Shown: positions 33,426 through 43,252 of the stretch, piece after piece | Numbering within the stretch: position 1 is the stretch's first letter | Layout: every line of letters begins with the position of its first letter | NCBI RefSeq assembly: GCF_008123515.1 | Contig: NZ_VSSR01000014.1 | Coordinates: 43,962-107,961, forward strand | Length of the DNA stretch: 64,000 bases | Origin: Bradyrhizobium cytisi | GTDB taxonomy: Bacteria; Pseudomonadota; Alphaproteobacteria; Rhizobiales; Xanthobacteraceae | Reading direction: 5' to 3' | Notes under the pieces: model-generated | Database searches by the model: none | Seen by the model: only the letters and a program-made list of their open reading frames with translations | Told to the model about the DNA's origin: nothing | Program-made: the position numbers and the translations under genes

Positions 33426-33821
33426 TCAGGATTCGAAATCCACCGTACGTTCCGGGCTATTGGTGAGCAGCTTCCGCAGCCAGGGCGGCGGCGACCCCTT
33501 CAGCACGGTTTCGAGTTTGACGCAAAGGTCGTCGATGGGCTCTGGTTGCAGCACCTTCATCGGATGGATGTTGCTCGCGACGACTCGCGCAGCACCCGAG
33601 CCGCCGATCGCCGCAACATAGAGGATTGCGCAGTCCCTGATCGCCTCGATCTTCGGCGCCAGCTTATCCTCATTGCCGTCTTCCGTGAGGTCACCGCCGA
33701 ACTGAACCGCCTCAATAAACCGATGCCCGTCCGGGCCGACTTCGTAGATCGCGATGTTCTTGGCCCAGCCGAAGTGCGCATCGACGTGCTTCAAGTCCTG
33801 AGTGGCGAATGCAACTTTCAT
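33426..33821 (-). CDS. nifX: NifX, FeMo-co precursor carrier
   Basis: A 131-residue cofactor-binding protein that holds NifB-co or VK-cluster between NifB and NifEN. It shows [20 protein letters not shown] at the N-terminus, [18 protein letters not shown], and [16 protein letters not shown], all typical of the dinitrogenase-cofactor-binding fold. The ATG overlaps the nifN stop by four bases. Confidence 0.96.
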   Translation of the reverse strand: MKVAFATQDLKHVDAHFGWAKNIAIYEVGPDGHRFIEAVQFGGDLTEDGNEDKLAPKIEAIRDCAILYVAAIGGSGAARVVASNIHPMKVLQPEPIDDLCVKLETVLKGSPPPWLRKLLTNSPERTVDFES

Positions 33822-35224
33822 CCGTGTTTTTTCTCTCCCTGCTCAATGCGACTGGGGCGGATGGACCTGCAGGTCACCGCAGATGATGGCCAGGTGTCGG
33901 GCGTCGGCCCATGGTTGGTTTCGCGGTCGGTGATGATCAGATTGGCGATATCAAAGATCAGATCGCGCGTGCCGCGATAGCCAACGGTCGTGAGGTGCGC
34001 AGCGCCAAGGCGATCGAACATCGGAAAGCCCACCCGGAGGAACGGAACATTGAGTCGCGAAGCGGCCTGGCGACCATGTGAGTGCGACATCAAGAGGTTG
34101 CAGTCACGTGACCTCGCAAGCTCTTCAAGATCCTCCAGATCGCCGATCAGGACGTCCTCGGTCCTGACCCGCTGAAGCACCGGTGCGTTCGTCGTCGTCA
34201 CCGCAGCCGTTACCTGCGCCCCCATCTCGTGGAGGAAGCTGGAGAGATCGAATAACAAGTCCGGCTCGGCGCCGATCGCGAGCTTGCGGCCGCCGATATG
34301 GAAATGGGCATCCAGCATGGCGTCTGCCAGCTGTCCACGCTGTCGGCGATATTTCGAGGGCACCGACCGGCCGCTGATCTGGCTCAGGAACGCGATGAAT
34401 TCGTCGTTTGGAATAAGGCCGCAGAGCCGCCCGAACAGACGGAACGGCGTGCCTGTCCGCGCCTGCATGATCTCGGCCGCACGGCGCATTTGCGCGCCGA
34501 TCGCGATCGTCCAGGCCGCCTGCCCCATGGTCGCGATCTCGTCCACTCCAATGCCGCCGATCGTGGTCGGCGTGAATTCGCCGGGGATGTGGCCATCCAG
34601 CGAACCGGCAATATCCGGCAGGAAGGAGGGCTTGAGCCCAAAATCCTCAAAGATCGTGCGAAGCTCGTCGAGATCGCCGGGCGTGAGGTGGCAGCCAGGT
34701 AGCACGTTGACGCGGGAGCCATCGCGCGGTCTCGCTTCGTCGACGGGAGCCACGAGCACCTCGATCATCCGCGCCACTGTCTTGCCCCAGCCATCCTGAA
34801 AGGCATCCTTGAAATCCGGCGTCGAGACGTAGACAAGAGGAAGCTTTTCGAGCTGCGGATGCTTCTGACGGATCAACCGGATGAAGGCCTCGACGTCATC
34901 GCCGTTGGTCTCGGTGACGCCAGTCGAATTGATACCAATGATCTCGGGCTTGACGCGATTGTAGATGTTGAGGATCGCCTGTTCGAGATTCTCGTGACCG
35001 CCGAGCACGGTGGCAACCTCGCTCATGGCGGTCGTCTGCATCGGCACGGCTTCGTTGAAATGGCGCACGAACAGCGTCAGCCCGAAGGAGGCGCAACCTT
35101 GCGGGCCATGCAAAAGCGGCATCGCGCCGCGCAGGCCCATGAAGGCAAATGAGCCGCCGATCGGCTGGCTCATCTTGAGCGGATTGACCGAACAGGCTTT
35201 CTTCGAGGCAGTGACGATCGCCAT
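33818..35224 (-). CDS. nifN: NifN, FeMo-co scaffold beta subunit
   Basis: A 468-residue NifK-like protein that with NifE forms the scaffold on which NifB-co matures into FeMo-co. The N-terminus has CSVNPLKMSQPIGGSFAF and LLHGPQGCASFG, then PEIIGINSTGVTETNGDDV and a C-terminal LIITDRETNHG region. It starts nine bases after nifE and overlaps nifX by four bases. Length and frame are normal. Confidence 0.96.
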   Translation of the reverse strand: MAIVTASKKACSVNPLKMSQPIGGSFAFMGLRGAMPLLHGPQGCASFGLTLFVRHFNEAVPMQTTAMSEVATVLGGHENLEQAILNIYNRVKPEIIGINSTGVTETNGDDVEAFIRLIRQKHPQLEKLPLVYVSTPDFKDAFQDGWGKTVARMIEVLVAPVDEARPRDGSRVNVLPGCHLTPGDLDELRTIFEDFGLKPSFLPDIAGSLDGHIPGEFTPTTIGGIGVDEIATMGQAAWTIAIGAQMRRAAEIMQARTGTPFRLFGRLCGLIPNDEFIAFLSQISGRSVPSKYRRQRGQLADAMLDAHFHIGGRKLAIGAEPDLLFDLSSFLHEMGAQVTAAVTTTNAPVLQRVRTEDVLIGDLEDLEELARSRDCNLLMSHSHGRQAASRLNVPFLRVGFPMFDRLGAAHLTTVGYRGTRDLIFDIANLIITDRETNHGPTPDTWPSSAVTCRSIRPSRIEQGEKKHG

Positions 35225-35233
35225 GTCGTTCTC

Positions 35234-36877
35234 CTACTCAGCCGCCTGCAGCGCCGGTGGCTGGAGACCGGAACGAATGTCCTTACAAGCAAGGCACCTT
35301 GCGGTGGAATTGGTGCACGGCTTGGCGGGCTCGACGAGGTTCGGGCCATGCGCCGCAATCGCGCTCTCACCATCGCCGGCCTCACTTTGGTTGGAGAAAC
35401 TTATCGTCTTGACGCCGTTCGTGTTCGTGCCCCGAACTGGATCAGCGGCTTGCGCATGCATCTGCGCAACCGTCTTTGCCTGACGCTTCCATTCGAACTC
35501 ATCCCAGGGCGCGGCTTGGCGGAGCTGATCCCATATCGGATTGTAGAGCGCTTTCTCGATCTCCTCCATGAGCTTGACAATCCCGATATAGCCCATATAG
35601 GCGTGGCAGCGCTCCTGGTTGATATCGAGCCATGGCGTCGCCGCCTTTAGTGCGACGAATTGTGACTTGCCGCCCGAGAGCATGATGTCGGCTTTTGCGT
35701 CCTTGAGCATCTTGTAGATCTCGCGAGGCGACATGTCCTCGATCATGTGGGCGTGCTGGCCCATTAATTCCTTGATACGTTCCTTGTCCTTTTCGGTCGA
35801 TTTTTTCACGGACGTGCCGACGATCTCGAGCCCGGCCTCCTGCAAAGCGGCCACCATCGACCAGGATTTCACGCCACCGGTGATGAGAACGACCCTCTTG
35901 CCGGCAAAGCGCGGCTTGAAACGTTCGATCGCAGTCCAGGCTTTGGTCTCTTCGCGTGCGATCAGGGCTTGCGTTCGTTCCATCAGCTCAGCCGGCGCGC
36001 CACGTTCGATCAGCATGCGCGCAATCTGGCGCAGTGAATCGCTGGAATCCTCAATACCGTAGAACGAGCCTTCAAAAAACGGGATGCCGTAGCGCTGCTT
36101 CATCTTGCTTGCGACGTTGATCATTGCCTTTGAGCAGACCATCATCGCGGCTTTGGCTCGGTGCGAATAAGCGACCTCGCGATACTTGCCGTCCCCCGAG
36201 ATGCACGACAGGATCCGAATTCCGAGCTCATCGAGCAGCGGCTTGACCTGCCAGAACTCGCCGGACAGGTTGTATTCGCCGATGATGTTGATGTCATATG
36301 GAGTGGTGTAATCGGGCTCTCCGGTACCGATGACGTGCTCCAGCAGTGCTTCGCCTGCGAGCTTGTTGCCAAGGTTCTTCGACCCCACAAATCCCGGTGC
36401 ATTGATGGGAATGACTGGTTTGCCGAATTTGGCGGAGGCCGCCTTGCAGACCATATCGATGTCGTCACCGATCATCGCGGGCACGCACGTCTGGTAGACG
36501 AAGATGGCCTGTGGGTCGTATTTCTCTGTGATCTCCTTGACTGCCCTGTACAGCCGCTTCTCGCCGCCGAACACGACGTCGGTCTCGCTCATGTCTGTGG
36601 TGAAGCTTCTGCGCCAAAGATCGGAGCCGGAGGAGGCGGAACCGCGATTGTCCCAGGAATTGCCCTCACAGGCGATTGGACCGTGCACAAGATGGGCGAC
36701 ATCGGTGAAGGGCTGCAGTGCGACTTTGGCGCCATCGAAGGCACACCCGCCGGCGGCACCGCCCGGCTTCAGCTGCTTGGTGCATCCATTCTTGCGCTCA
36801 ACGTTCGACTTGCTCGCGTTCCTGGCGCAGCCCGGTTCGTGAAAGACGTCCTGTATGGTCGTGGGAAGCGAAGTCAT
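35234..36877 (-). CDS. nifE: NifE, FeMo-co scaffold alpha subunit
   Basis: A 547-residue NifD-like scaffold subunit. Cysteine-bearing motifs include GGCAFDGAKVALQP, GPIACEGNSWDNRG and FVYQTCVPAMIGDDI. SGGKSQFVALKA lies in the C-terminal half. After the scaffold domain there is a long extension rich in charged residues with a C-terminal CLACK. The start at 36877 gives MTSLPTTIQDVF, the usual NifE beginning; an ATG 11 codons upstream is less likely. It lies 117 bases after nifK. Confidence 0.96.
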   Translation of the reverse strand: MTSLPTTIQDVFHEPGCARNASKSNVERKNGCTKQLKPGGAAGGCAFDGAKVALQPFTDVAHLVHGPIACEGNSWDNRGSASSGSDLWRRSFTTDMSETDVVFGGEKRLYRAVKEITEKYDPQAIFVYQTCVPAMIGDDIDMVCKAASAKFGKPVIPINAPGFVGSKNLGNKLAGEALLEHVIGTGEPDYTTPYDINIIGEYNLSGEFWQVKPLLDELGIRILSCISGDGKYREVAYSHRAKAAMMVCSKAMINVASKMKQRYGIPFFEGSFYGIEDSSDSLRQIARMLIERGAPAELMERTQALIAREETKAWTAIERFKPRFAGKRVVLITGGVKSWSMVAALQEAGLEIVGTSVKKSTEKDKERIKELMGQHAHMIEDMSPREIYKMLKDAKADIMLSGGKSQFVALKAATPWLDINQERCHAYMGYIGIVKLMEEIEKALYNPIWDQLRQAAPWDEFEWKRQAKTVAQMHAQAADPVRGTNTNGVKTISFSNQSEAGDGESAIAAHGPNLVEPAKPCTNSTARCLACKDIRSGLQPPALQAAE

Positions 36878-36994
36878 GGTGTCTCTTTCGGGGATGTCAA
36901 GACACCGCACAGACCAAGAGGATGGCCGGCGGATAACCTGTGATCCCCGCCACAGCGCCGCTGTTCCTGCGGACGATGAGGCGGGGCGCTCGCC

Positions 36995-38557
36995 TTAGCG
37001 TATGATGTCGAAGCTGTAGTCTGTCTTGCCAACCGAGCTGGTTTTTCTATCGATCTCATCAAAGATCTTGTCGAGAATCTTGACCAGCACATTCATGCTA
37101 CCCTGATAGCCCCACACTGGATAACGATGGTGATGATGGCGATCGAAGATGGGAAACCCGATGCGGATTAGCGGTGTTCCAGTGTCACGCTCGAGATACT
37201 TGCCGTAGGTGTTACCGATCAGGAAATCGACCGGTTCTGTGAACAGGAGCGAACGCATGTGCCAGAGATCCTTGCCCGGGAAGGCGCGGCAGTTTTTACC
37301 GAACGGCGAGCTCGCGAACAGCGCCTGCATCTTCTGCCCCCAGGCCTTACTCCCGTTCGTCGAGAGCACGTGGGTCGGCTCAGCGCCGAGCTCCAGCAAG
37401 AATGCGGCCACGCCATAGCAGAGGTCGGGATCGCCGTAGATCGCGAACTTCTTGCCGTGAACATGCGCGCTAGAGTCAGCCATTGCGTCTACCAGACGCC
37501 CGCGCTCCTGCTCCAGCGCATTTGGAATTGCCTTGTTGGTGATACGCGACAGCGTCATCAGGAAATCGTCCGTGGCGCTGACGCCCAGGGGGTGATTGAA
37601 GGCGACGACCTCTTGGTCGTGCCCCTTGATGAAGGCCAACGTCTTCTCCGTACAATATTGCTGCATGGAAATGGTTGCCTTCGCGTGGACTGCGTTCGCG
37701 GCATCCTTCAGTGTGGTGCCGCCATCATACATGCGGAACTCGCCGTCGGTGGGGGTATCGAACACGTCACTGTTATCCGCGAGGATGGTGTAGCCGATCC
37801 CCATCAGCTCGAATATGCGCTTTATCTCACGCATGTTGCCGACAGTGTAGCCGTCGAAGCCGCCGATGAAGTTGATCGTGTTGTTCGCCTTGCGCTGGAG
37901 TTTTGGCGCCGTGCCGGCTTTGCCGTCCCAAAAATGCTCGAGGATGCCCTTGAGCGTGTTGTCGTAGCCGGTAACGTGGCTGCCGACGAATGCAGGAGTG
38001 TGAGCGAAGGGTACGTCGAAGTCCGCGGGAACTGAACCTTTTTCCTTGGATGTTTTGATGAAGGCGTTGAGGTCGTCGCCGATGACTTCCGCCATGCAGG
38101 TCGTCGCGACCGCGATCATCTTCGGCTTGTACATGTTGTAGCTGTTGGCAAGCCCATCGGTCAGGTTGTTCAGCCCCCCGAACACGGCCGCGTCTTCCGT
38201 CATGGACGAGGAGACGCACGAGGTCGGCTCCTTGAAGTGCCGTGACAGATGGCTGCGATAATACGCGACGCAGCCCTGTGAGCCGTGGACGAACGGCAGT
38301 GTGCGCTCGAACCCGAGCGCGGCGAACACCGCACCTAGCGGCTGGCAAGCCTTCGCCGGATTAACGGTTAGCGCCTCGCGGGCGAAGTTCTTCTCGCGGT
38401 ACTCGGGGGTCTTGGACCATTCTCTGACACGGTCGACTTCGGCGGAATCATGCGGATTCTCAAATAGCGCCTTCTTATTGGCCAGCATCTGCTGGTATTC
38501 GTCTCCCCGGAAAAGCTCAGAGTGGTCGAGTATGTGTTCGGCGTTCTGTGTCATCAT
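36995..38557 (-). CDS. nifK: NifK, MoFe protein beta subunit
   Basis: A 520-residue beta subunit of dinitrogenase. P-cluster cysteines are in [26 protein letters not shown] and [12 protein letters not shown]. The N-terminal [14 protein letters not shown] and C-terminal SFDIIR endings are typical. The first two codons are both ATG, so the start may be 38557 or 38554. It follows nifD by 78 bases in the nifDKENX operon. Confidence 0.98.
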   Translation of the reverse strand: MMTQNAEHILDHSELFRGDEYQQMLANKKALFENPHDSAEVDRVREWSKTPEYREKNFAREALTVNPAKACQPLGAVFAALGFERTLPFVHGSQGCVAYYRSHLSRHFKEPTSCVSSSMTEDAAVFGGLNNLTDGLANSYNMYKPKMIAVATTCMAEVIGDDLNAFIKTSKEKGSVPADFDVPFAHTPAFVGSHVTGYDNTLKGILEHFWDGKAGTAPKLQRKANNTINFIGGFDGYTVGNMREIKRIFELMGIGYTILADNSDVFDTPTDGEFRMYDGGTTLKDAANAVHAKATISMQQYCTEKTLAFIKGHDQEVVAFNHPLGVSATDDFLMTLSRITNKAIPNALEQERGRLVDAMADSSAHVHGKKFAIYGDPDLCYGVAAFLLELGAEPTHVLSTNGSKAWGQKMQALFASSPFGKNCRAFPGKDLWHMRSLLFTEPVDFLIGNTYGKYLERDTGTPLIRIGFPIFDRHHHHRYPVWGYQGSMNVLVKILDKIFDEIDRKTSSVGKTDYSFDIIR

Positions 38558-38635
38558 GGCACTCTTTAGGTTCTTGTGTTCGTTCTCCTGCCCCTCCCCT
38601 CCTCTGCGGAAGAAAGGGCCCAGGCGTCGGCGTTC

Positions 38636-40138
38636 CTATTCCGCCGCCATGAGGCTCGGCCGCGGAGCGTCCTTCCAAGGTGCCGTGGTCTTCCCCCAGA
38701 TCGGTGAATTGATCGCCATGTCCATGTCGCGGGCGAAGATCGCGAAGCCGTCGTAGCCGTGGTAAGGACCCGAGTAGTCCCAGGAATGCATTTGACGGAA
38801 CGGCACGCCCATTTTCTGGAAGACGTATTTTTCCTTGATACCGGAACCTACGAGGTCTGGCCGGATCTTTTCGACGAAGCGCTCGAATTCGTAGCCGGTG
38901 ACATCGTCGTAGATCAGCGTGCCATCTTTGACGTAGTGCTGAGCGGTGCGTTGGTAGTCATCGTTATGCCCGAACTCATAGCCTGTGCCGACAACATCCA
39001 TGCCGAGGTCCTCGTAGGCGCCGATGACGTGGCGAGGACGTAAGCCGCCGACGAACAGCATCACGGTCTTGCCTTCGAGCCGCGGCCGGTATTTCGCGGT
39101 CACCGCGTCGACAAGCGGCTGATATTTTGCGATGACGCGCTCGGCGCCTTCCTTGATCTTATCATCGAAAAAGCTTGCAATTTTGCGCAGCGACTCCGCA
39201 ATTTTGGAAGGCCCGAAGAAGTTGTACTCGCACCAGGGAATCCCGAATTTTTCCTCCATGTGCCGTGAGATGTAGTTCATCGAGCGATAGCAATGCAATA
39301 TGTTGAGCTTCGCCTTAGGCGTCGCCTCCAATTCAGCCAGAGATCCATCCCCGGACCACTGGGCGATGACGCGCAGGCCCATTTCTTCGAGCAGGATCCG
39401 TGACGACCAGGCATCGCCGCCGATGTTGTAGTCGCCGATAATCGCAACGTCATATGGCGTCGGCTCAAATTTAGAGCTGGCCTCTGGGGCGCTCTTGTCG
39501 AAGATCCAATCTCGAACTGCGTCGTTCGCGATGTGATGGCCGAGCGATTGTGACACGCCACGAAAACCCTCGCACCGCACAGGCACGATCGTCTTGCCGC
39601 CATATTCCTTTGACTTTTCTCGGGAGACCGCCTCGATATCGTCGCCGATCAAGCCGATCGGACATTCGGACTGAATGGTGATGCCCCTGTTGAGAGGAAA
39701 TAGCTCCTGGAGCTCGTCGATGAGTTTGGTGATCTTTTTATCGCCGCCGAATACGATATCCTTTTCCTGGAAATCGGAGGTGAACTGCAGTGTCACGAAG
39801 GTGTCGATGCCGGTCGTGCCGACGTAGTAGTTGCGCCGCGAGCCCCATGAGTACTGACCACAGCCGACCGGACCGTGGCTAATGTGGATCATGTCCTTGA
39901 TCGGCCCCCAGACCACGCCCTTGGAGCCTGCGTACGCGCAGCCACGGATGGTCATCACGCCCGGAATGGACTTGATATTCGACTTGACGCCACAATCCGA
40001 CTTCCCCGCCTCGTGAACACTGAGATGCTTGGCGCGCCTTTTGGCGGTCTTCTCTGGGTAGACCTTCAACACCTCATCGATTAGCTGCTTGTTGCGCGCC
40101 TTGATCTCAGCGACGCTCTGGGTAGTTGCTCGGCTCAT
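38636..40138 (-). CDS. nifD: NifD, MoFe protein alpha subunit
   Basis: A 500-residue alpha subunit that holds FeMo-co. P-cluster cysteines lie in [27 protein letters not shown] and [12 protein letters not shown]. The FeMo-co ligands are the cysteine in [12 protein letters not shown] and the histidine in [14 protein letters not shown]. Length and frame are normal. It is the first gene of the operon and lies behind a roughly 380-base leader and a sigma-54 promoter. Confidence 0.98.
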   Translation of the reverse strand: MSRATTQSVAEIKARNKQLIDEVLKVYPEKTAKRRAKHLSVHEAGKSDCGVKSNIKSIPGVMTIRGCAYAGSKGVVWGPIKDMIHISHGPVGCGQYSWGSRRNYYVGTTGIDTFVTLQFTSDFQEKDIVFGGDKKITKLIDELQELFPLNRGITIQSECPIGLIGDDIEAVSREKSKEYGGKTIVPVRCEGFRGVSQSLGHHIANDAVRDWIFDKSAPEASSKFEPTPYDVAIIGDYNIGGDAWSSRILLEEMGLRVIAQWSGDGSLAELEATPKAKLNILHCYRSMNYISRHMEEKFGIPWCEYNFFGPSKIAESLRKIASFFDDKIKEGAERVIAKYQPLVDAVTAKYRPRLEGKTVMLFVGGLRPRHVIGAYEDLGMDVVGTGYEFGHNDDYQRTAQHYVKDGTLIYDDVTGYEFERFVEKIRPDLVGSGIKEKYVFQKMGVPFRQMHSWDYSGPYHGYDGFAIFARDMDMAINSPIWGKTTAPWKDAPRPSLMAAE

Positions 40139-40520
40139 ACAAATTTCCTTTCGATCGTCGTCTCAAATCAAGAAGCGACGCTTTTCCGGTAGACCGACGG
40201 ATTTCCGATCCGGCGTTCAGGTGTAAAGCGTGCAATCTCCATGACCGCTCCTACCGATCGCAACTTCGCGGCCTTCTGGATCATGCGGCAGCGGTCGTTC
40301 ACGATCTTGTAGTTCATCTCGGCTGAGCGCCTGCGAGCGCCGTGTGTGTGATGCTGGTGATTTGTCGACGGGATCGCTGACCAAGACGGGTCTCGGTGAA
40401 GTCATGCCTGCTCTCCAGCGGTTGGTCATATCGGCTTCTTTACTCACTGCCTGTCATCAGGGGCGTGTCCCTCTGCATGTTGATGCAAAGGGCTAACAGC
40501 CGCCTCTTGCGCAGGGGTCT
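40139..40520. other. Long leader of the nifDKENX transcript
   Basis: The stretch between the nifD start and its sigma-54 promoter. No gene is recognised in it. If the promoter at 40521-40535 is used, transcripts carry an untranslated leader of about 370 bases. Confidence 0.5.
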
Positions 40521-40535
40521 GCAACGAGTGTGCCA
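40521..40535 (-). promoter_or_regulatory. Sigma-54 promoter of nifDKENX
   Basis: TGGCACACTCGTTGC on the minus strand, a full consensus match with GG-N10-GC spacing, with a perfect NifA site 110 bases upstream. Confidence 0.92.
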
Positions 40536-40645
40536 GCGCTGGTTGAATACAAAAACCCACGTCTGTAGAGCTAGATAGCTGGCAGAATGCGGATTGTTAT
40601 AAACCTGACCCTGTCTGGCACCGACAGGCGTACCCGCTAACGCCC

Positions 40646-40661
40646 TGTCTGAAACACAACA
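40646..40661. promoter_or_regulatory. NifA upstream activator site for nifDKENX
   Basis: TGT-CTGAAACACA-ACA, a perfect TGT-N10-ACA, 110 bases upstream of the -24 box. A nearby CTGTC-N7-GACAG palindrome at about 40612-40628 has N9 spacing and is less likely to be the site. Confidence 0.85.
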
Positions 40662-40710
40662 ATCAGCTCTCCGCGAAATCGACGCCGCCAAAGATCGGTT
40701 ATTCGCCGCA

Positions 40711-41229
40711 TTGAAGGTCGAGTCAGGAACGAAGAAAGATATCGCCCAGGAGACATCGCTCACCTTGAACATCACCGAGCACCGGCATTTCGGGATCGGA
40801 CTCATCGCTGCCATCGTCGCGCTTTCCGCTTTGATGAGCATGTCCGTCGGACTGGTCGGAATGATCCCGCTGGCCGCGGCGTACCTTCTGCCAACCACCA
40901 TCGCCTTCAAGGTTCGGCATCACTACGCCCGGGTGTTGGCCATCCTGAACGTCGTCTTTGGCTTCACCGTGCTCGGCTGGCTTGGGTTCTTCGTGTGGGC
41001 GCTGATTGGTCCTCGGAAATCCGCATTGGACGCCATGTCACAGCATTCGGCACTCGGCCTGGCGAAGACTCCAGCCGCGGATCCCGCTCTAACGGTGTCC
41101 GATTACGATCTGCGTTCCGGATGGAAGATGCCCGCCTTGCAAGCCGAGATCTTTTTCGAGAGAGAGGGAGCCCCGGTGAAATCAGCCGAATCCATCAAGC
41201 TGCCTCGCGCGCCTTCCTCGCTTCTGTAG
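40711..41229 (+). CDS. Superinfection-immunity-like membrane protein
   Basis: The frame opens at a TTG (40711). The central part has two hydrophobic segments: GIGLIAAIVALSALMSMSV followed by GMIPLAAAYLLP, and later LAILNVVFGFTVLGWLGFFVWAL. The motif YLLPTTIAFKVRHHYARVL..LNVVFG..LGWLGF matches the superinfection immunity (Imm) domain of phage and bacterial origin, which sits in the inner membrane. The last 30 or so residues run antisense to a DUF2130 remnant, so the true 3' end may be a fusion product. The start is uncertain. It lies divergently from nifD. Confidence 0.6.
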   Translation: MKVESGTKKDIAQETSLTLNITEHRHFGIGLIAAIVALSALMSMSVGLVGMIPLAAAYLLPTTIAFKVRHHYARVLAILNVVFGFTVLGWLGFFVWALIGPRKSALDAMSQHSALGLAKTPAADPALTVSDYDLRSGWKMPALQAEIFFEREGAPVKSAESIKLPRAPSSLL

Positions 41230-41465
41230 CGACGAGTTGGCTGCACTCAGCCGCCAGTCGGTTCACGACCTGGCGTTCGACCTGCTCACGATTCCTTTGG
41301 AGCTTCTCGCGCTCCTGCTGGAGCGCTTCGGTCTCTCGGGCGACCTCCGCGTCCTTGCTCGCCCAGTTGTTCCTGGAAACGCTGGCGGGTCTGCGCGAGA
41401 AGAGGGACGGCGAGGGATTCAGTCAGCCGAATCTCATGGTTGCAGATCGGGCACTGGGGGGTCAT
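41195..41465 (-). pseudogene. Truncated, frameshifted DUF2130-type gene
   Basis: From ATG 41465 the frame reads MTPQCPICNHEIRLTESLAVPLL, then QRFQEQLG. It then shifts by one base to WASKDAEVARETEALQQEREKLQRN (a coiled coil) and ERQVVNRLAAECSQL, and stops at 41195. This is the N-terminal zinc-ribbon-like and coiled-coil part of DUF2130 proteins, which are normally about 400 residues. The rest is missing. It overlaps the end of the plus-strand membrane protein gene. Confidence 0.7.
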
Positions 41466-41522
41466 GAGCGCTTTTGGCCGCCGTCGCGTTAGACGTCATG
41501 AACCCTCCCCTTTCGGCAGCTC

Positions 41523-41867
41523 TTAGGCCGGAATAAACGTGATCCGGCCCGCTTCGCCACGCTTCCGATGTGGCTTTACCGTTATTTCGACGTCCTGCTC
41601 GAACGCCGTCAGCATGCGCAGCAGCTTTTCCAGCGAAACCAACCTGAACTGCCCCCGAAGCATCCTTGACAGGTTGGGCTGCTTCACGCCCACCAGCCTC
41701 GCAGCTTCAGTCTGAGTGATCTCCCGCTCCGCCATCAACCGCTTCAATTGTACGACGAGGGCTGCCTTGAGTTGGTGCTCGTGGGCGTTCGGCAGGCCGA
41801 GATCAGCAAAAATGTTGCCGGAGCCCCGGCTGTGGGCCCGCAGCTTCTTCTTCTTCGTGCTCATCAT
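41523..41867 (-). CDS. HTH (XRE/HigA-like) DNA-binding protein
   Basis: A 114-residue regulator. After a basic N-terminus (STKKKKLRAHSRGSG) there is an HTH domain: LKAALVVQLKRLMAEREITQTEAARLVGVKQPNLSRML, with the recognition helix around residues 62-73. It resembles antitoxins of the HTH_37/HigA type. No RelE/HigB-like toxin is visible directly upstream (41868-42176), so it may be an orphan antitoxin. The first two codons are both ATG. Confidence 0.75.
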   Translation of the reverse strand: MMSTKKKKLRAHSRGSGNIFADLGLPNAHEHQLKAALVVQLKRLMAEREITQTEAARLVGVKQPNLSRMLRGQFRLVSLEKLLRMLTAFEQDVEITVKPHRKRGEAGRITFIPA

Positions 41868-42176
41868 CGGGCTGCGTTTGCTCCTTGTGGATAGCTTCGG
41901 TGTCGCGCAGGCTGCCGAAGGGATGCCCCTTCTGCGAGCCCCGTTCGTCCCTGATGCTGATCAGCGCCCTAAAGAGCTGCTGATCGGCTCAGGTGAAGGT
42001 TAATTTGAACGCTCTACCGCGCTCGAGTGCCTTCGGAGTTTTAGCTTAACTTGTTGCGGGTGTGCTCGTCTTGGAGGACGGCACACAGGCCAGGGAGCAC
42101 GTATTGTGTGAGGCTAAGAGTATGGACAGTAATTCGTGCGCCCCGAGCGCCTGCGGAAATCAGCGTAAGACACCAG
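41868..42176. other. No gene recognised
   Basis: The stretch upstream of the HTH gene was searched on the minus strand for a partner toxin. A short frame with RDERGSQKGHPFGSLRD occurs, but it has no toxin motif. Confidence 0.35.
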
Positions 42177-42683
42177 TCACTTCCATTGAAGAGGTTCTGG
42201 CCAATCTGTGAAGTCCAATTCGAAGCTACGCAGGCCAGTGAGTTTGGTCGTGAATTTAAGGGTCTTGCCTGAAAGGGCTGCCAATGAGCCAGATGCGAAC
42301 TTGAATACTGTCGTGCCGGAAGTTGCGACAGCAATGCCTTGCTCGCCTTCCATGCTAGAGAAGCCGGTCGCCTCGGAGAGTTGCCCAATTGCAACTCCGT
42401 CCAGCGCGCGGTGAAATTCCAGGGAGGCCAAGTATGTTCCTTTGTCAGCAGCCCACTCGCTGACCGACACTGCTGTGATCCCCGCGTCGCTCAAGAGACC
42501 ACCCGCGATCCGGCAGCCATATTGAACGCTGAGAATGACCCGCTCATTCCGAACTCCGACCGGCTCTCGATCGGCGGCAGTGACCGTGCAAGCGTACCGC
42601 CTTGTGTCCGCAACCGCGCCCGTGCTTAGCCCGAACAACCCGAGAGCGGAACATAATACAAAAGCGAGAACGGGTCTTATCAT
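42177..42683 (-). CDS. Secreted hypothetical protein
   Basis: A 168-residue protein with a clear signal peptide: MIRPVLAFVLCSALGLFGLS, with probable cleavage after AVADT near residue 26. The mature part has two cysteines (YACTV, YGCRI) and beta-rich segments, including FKFASGSLAALSGKTLKF and SFELDFTDWP. It is probably periplasmic or outer-surface. I do not recognise the family. It stands alone with no operon partner. Confidence 0.7.
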   Translation of the reverse strand: MIRPVLAFVLCSALGLFGLSTGAVADTRRYACTVTAADREPVGVRNERVILSVQYGCRIAGGLLSDAGITAVSVSEWAADKGTYLASLEFHRALDGVAIGQLSEATGFSSMEGEQGIAVATSGTTVFKFASGSLAALSGKTLKFTTKLTGLRSFELDFTDWPEPLQWK

Positions 42684-43066
42684 TCGGCTGCACCTGGTCT
42701 GGAATATCGTTCGCCTGCTCTGTACAATCTGACGCTACGGCCGATTCAAGCTTCTTCGATCGCTCTGTCGGATAAAAGCTACTCACGGTGACCGCGGTGC
42801 CGCAGAAACGAGGCGATCGGTATCCCCCGGCGATGGCCCCTGGATGGGTGCCCGAACGATTCCATTATCGGCGTTCACGGCGCGCAGCGGGCCAGCACGT
42901 CGGTGAACCAAGGCTATAGACCGACGCCTTTCAGCTCGGCGGCGGCCACGAGGGGCGCGACGGCCCGCGGCGCCGGAGCGCTACGTTCCTGACGCGGGCG
43001 CAGGCGTTCTGTGGACGGATGCCATTTCCGCGGAATGCCCCCGCGGCGCAGGTCCCGAATTTTGCT
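42684..43066. other. No gene recognised
   Basis: GC-rich stretch with scrambled short frames, suggesting old decayed DNA. No repeat ends of an insertion sequence were seen. Confidence 0.35.
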
Positions 43067-43252
43067 TCACAGTGTCAATGTAAAAGGAAACGTGGTCGCT
43101 AGGAGCCGTGCAAAGGCAGACTGCCGCTCAAGCAGACGCTCTTCGAGCATCTTACGCTCGAGATCACTTAGCTCGCTTTGAAGCCTTCTGCGACAGCGCC
43201 AAATGTCATTCCGCACGTATCTGATCTCATTCAAGCGATCGTCAATCGAAGC
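43067..43252 (-). CDS. Small charged hypothetical protein
   Basis: A 61-residue frame from ATG 43252: MASIDDRLNEIRYVRNDIWRC, then RRRLQSELSDLERKMLEERLLERQSAFARL, which would form a coiled coil. I recall similar short proteins in Bradyrhizobium but cannot name a family. A near-palindrome GGATACCGTATCC lies just upstream of the start and may be an operator or chance. A TTG at 43273 is an alternative start. Confidence 0.5.
   Translation of the reverse strand, partial: ASIDDRLNEIRYVRNDIWRCRRRLQSELSDLERKMLEERLLERQSAFARLLATTFPFTLTL

Noticed and set aside
41868..42176. A toxin partner for the HTH protein at 41523
   Set aside because: The upstream frame has no RelE/HigB-like motif, so a toxin-antitoxin pair cannot be supported.
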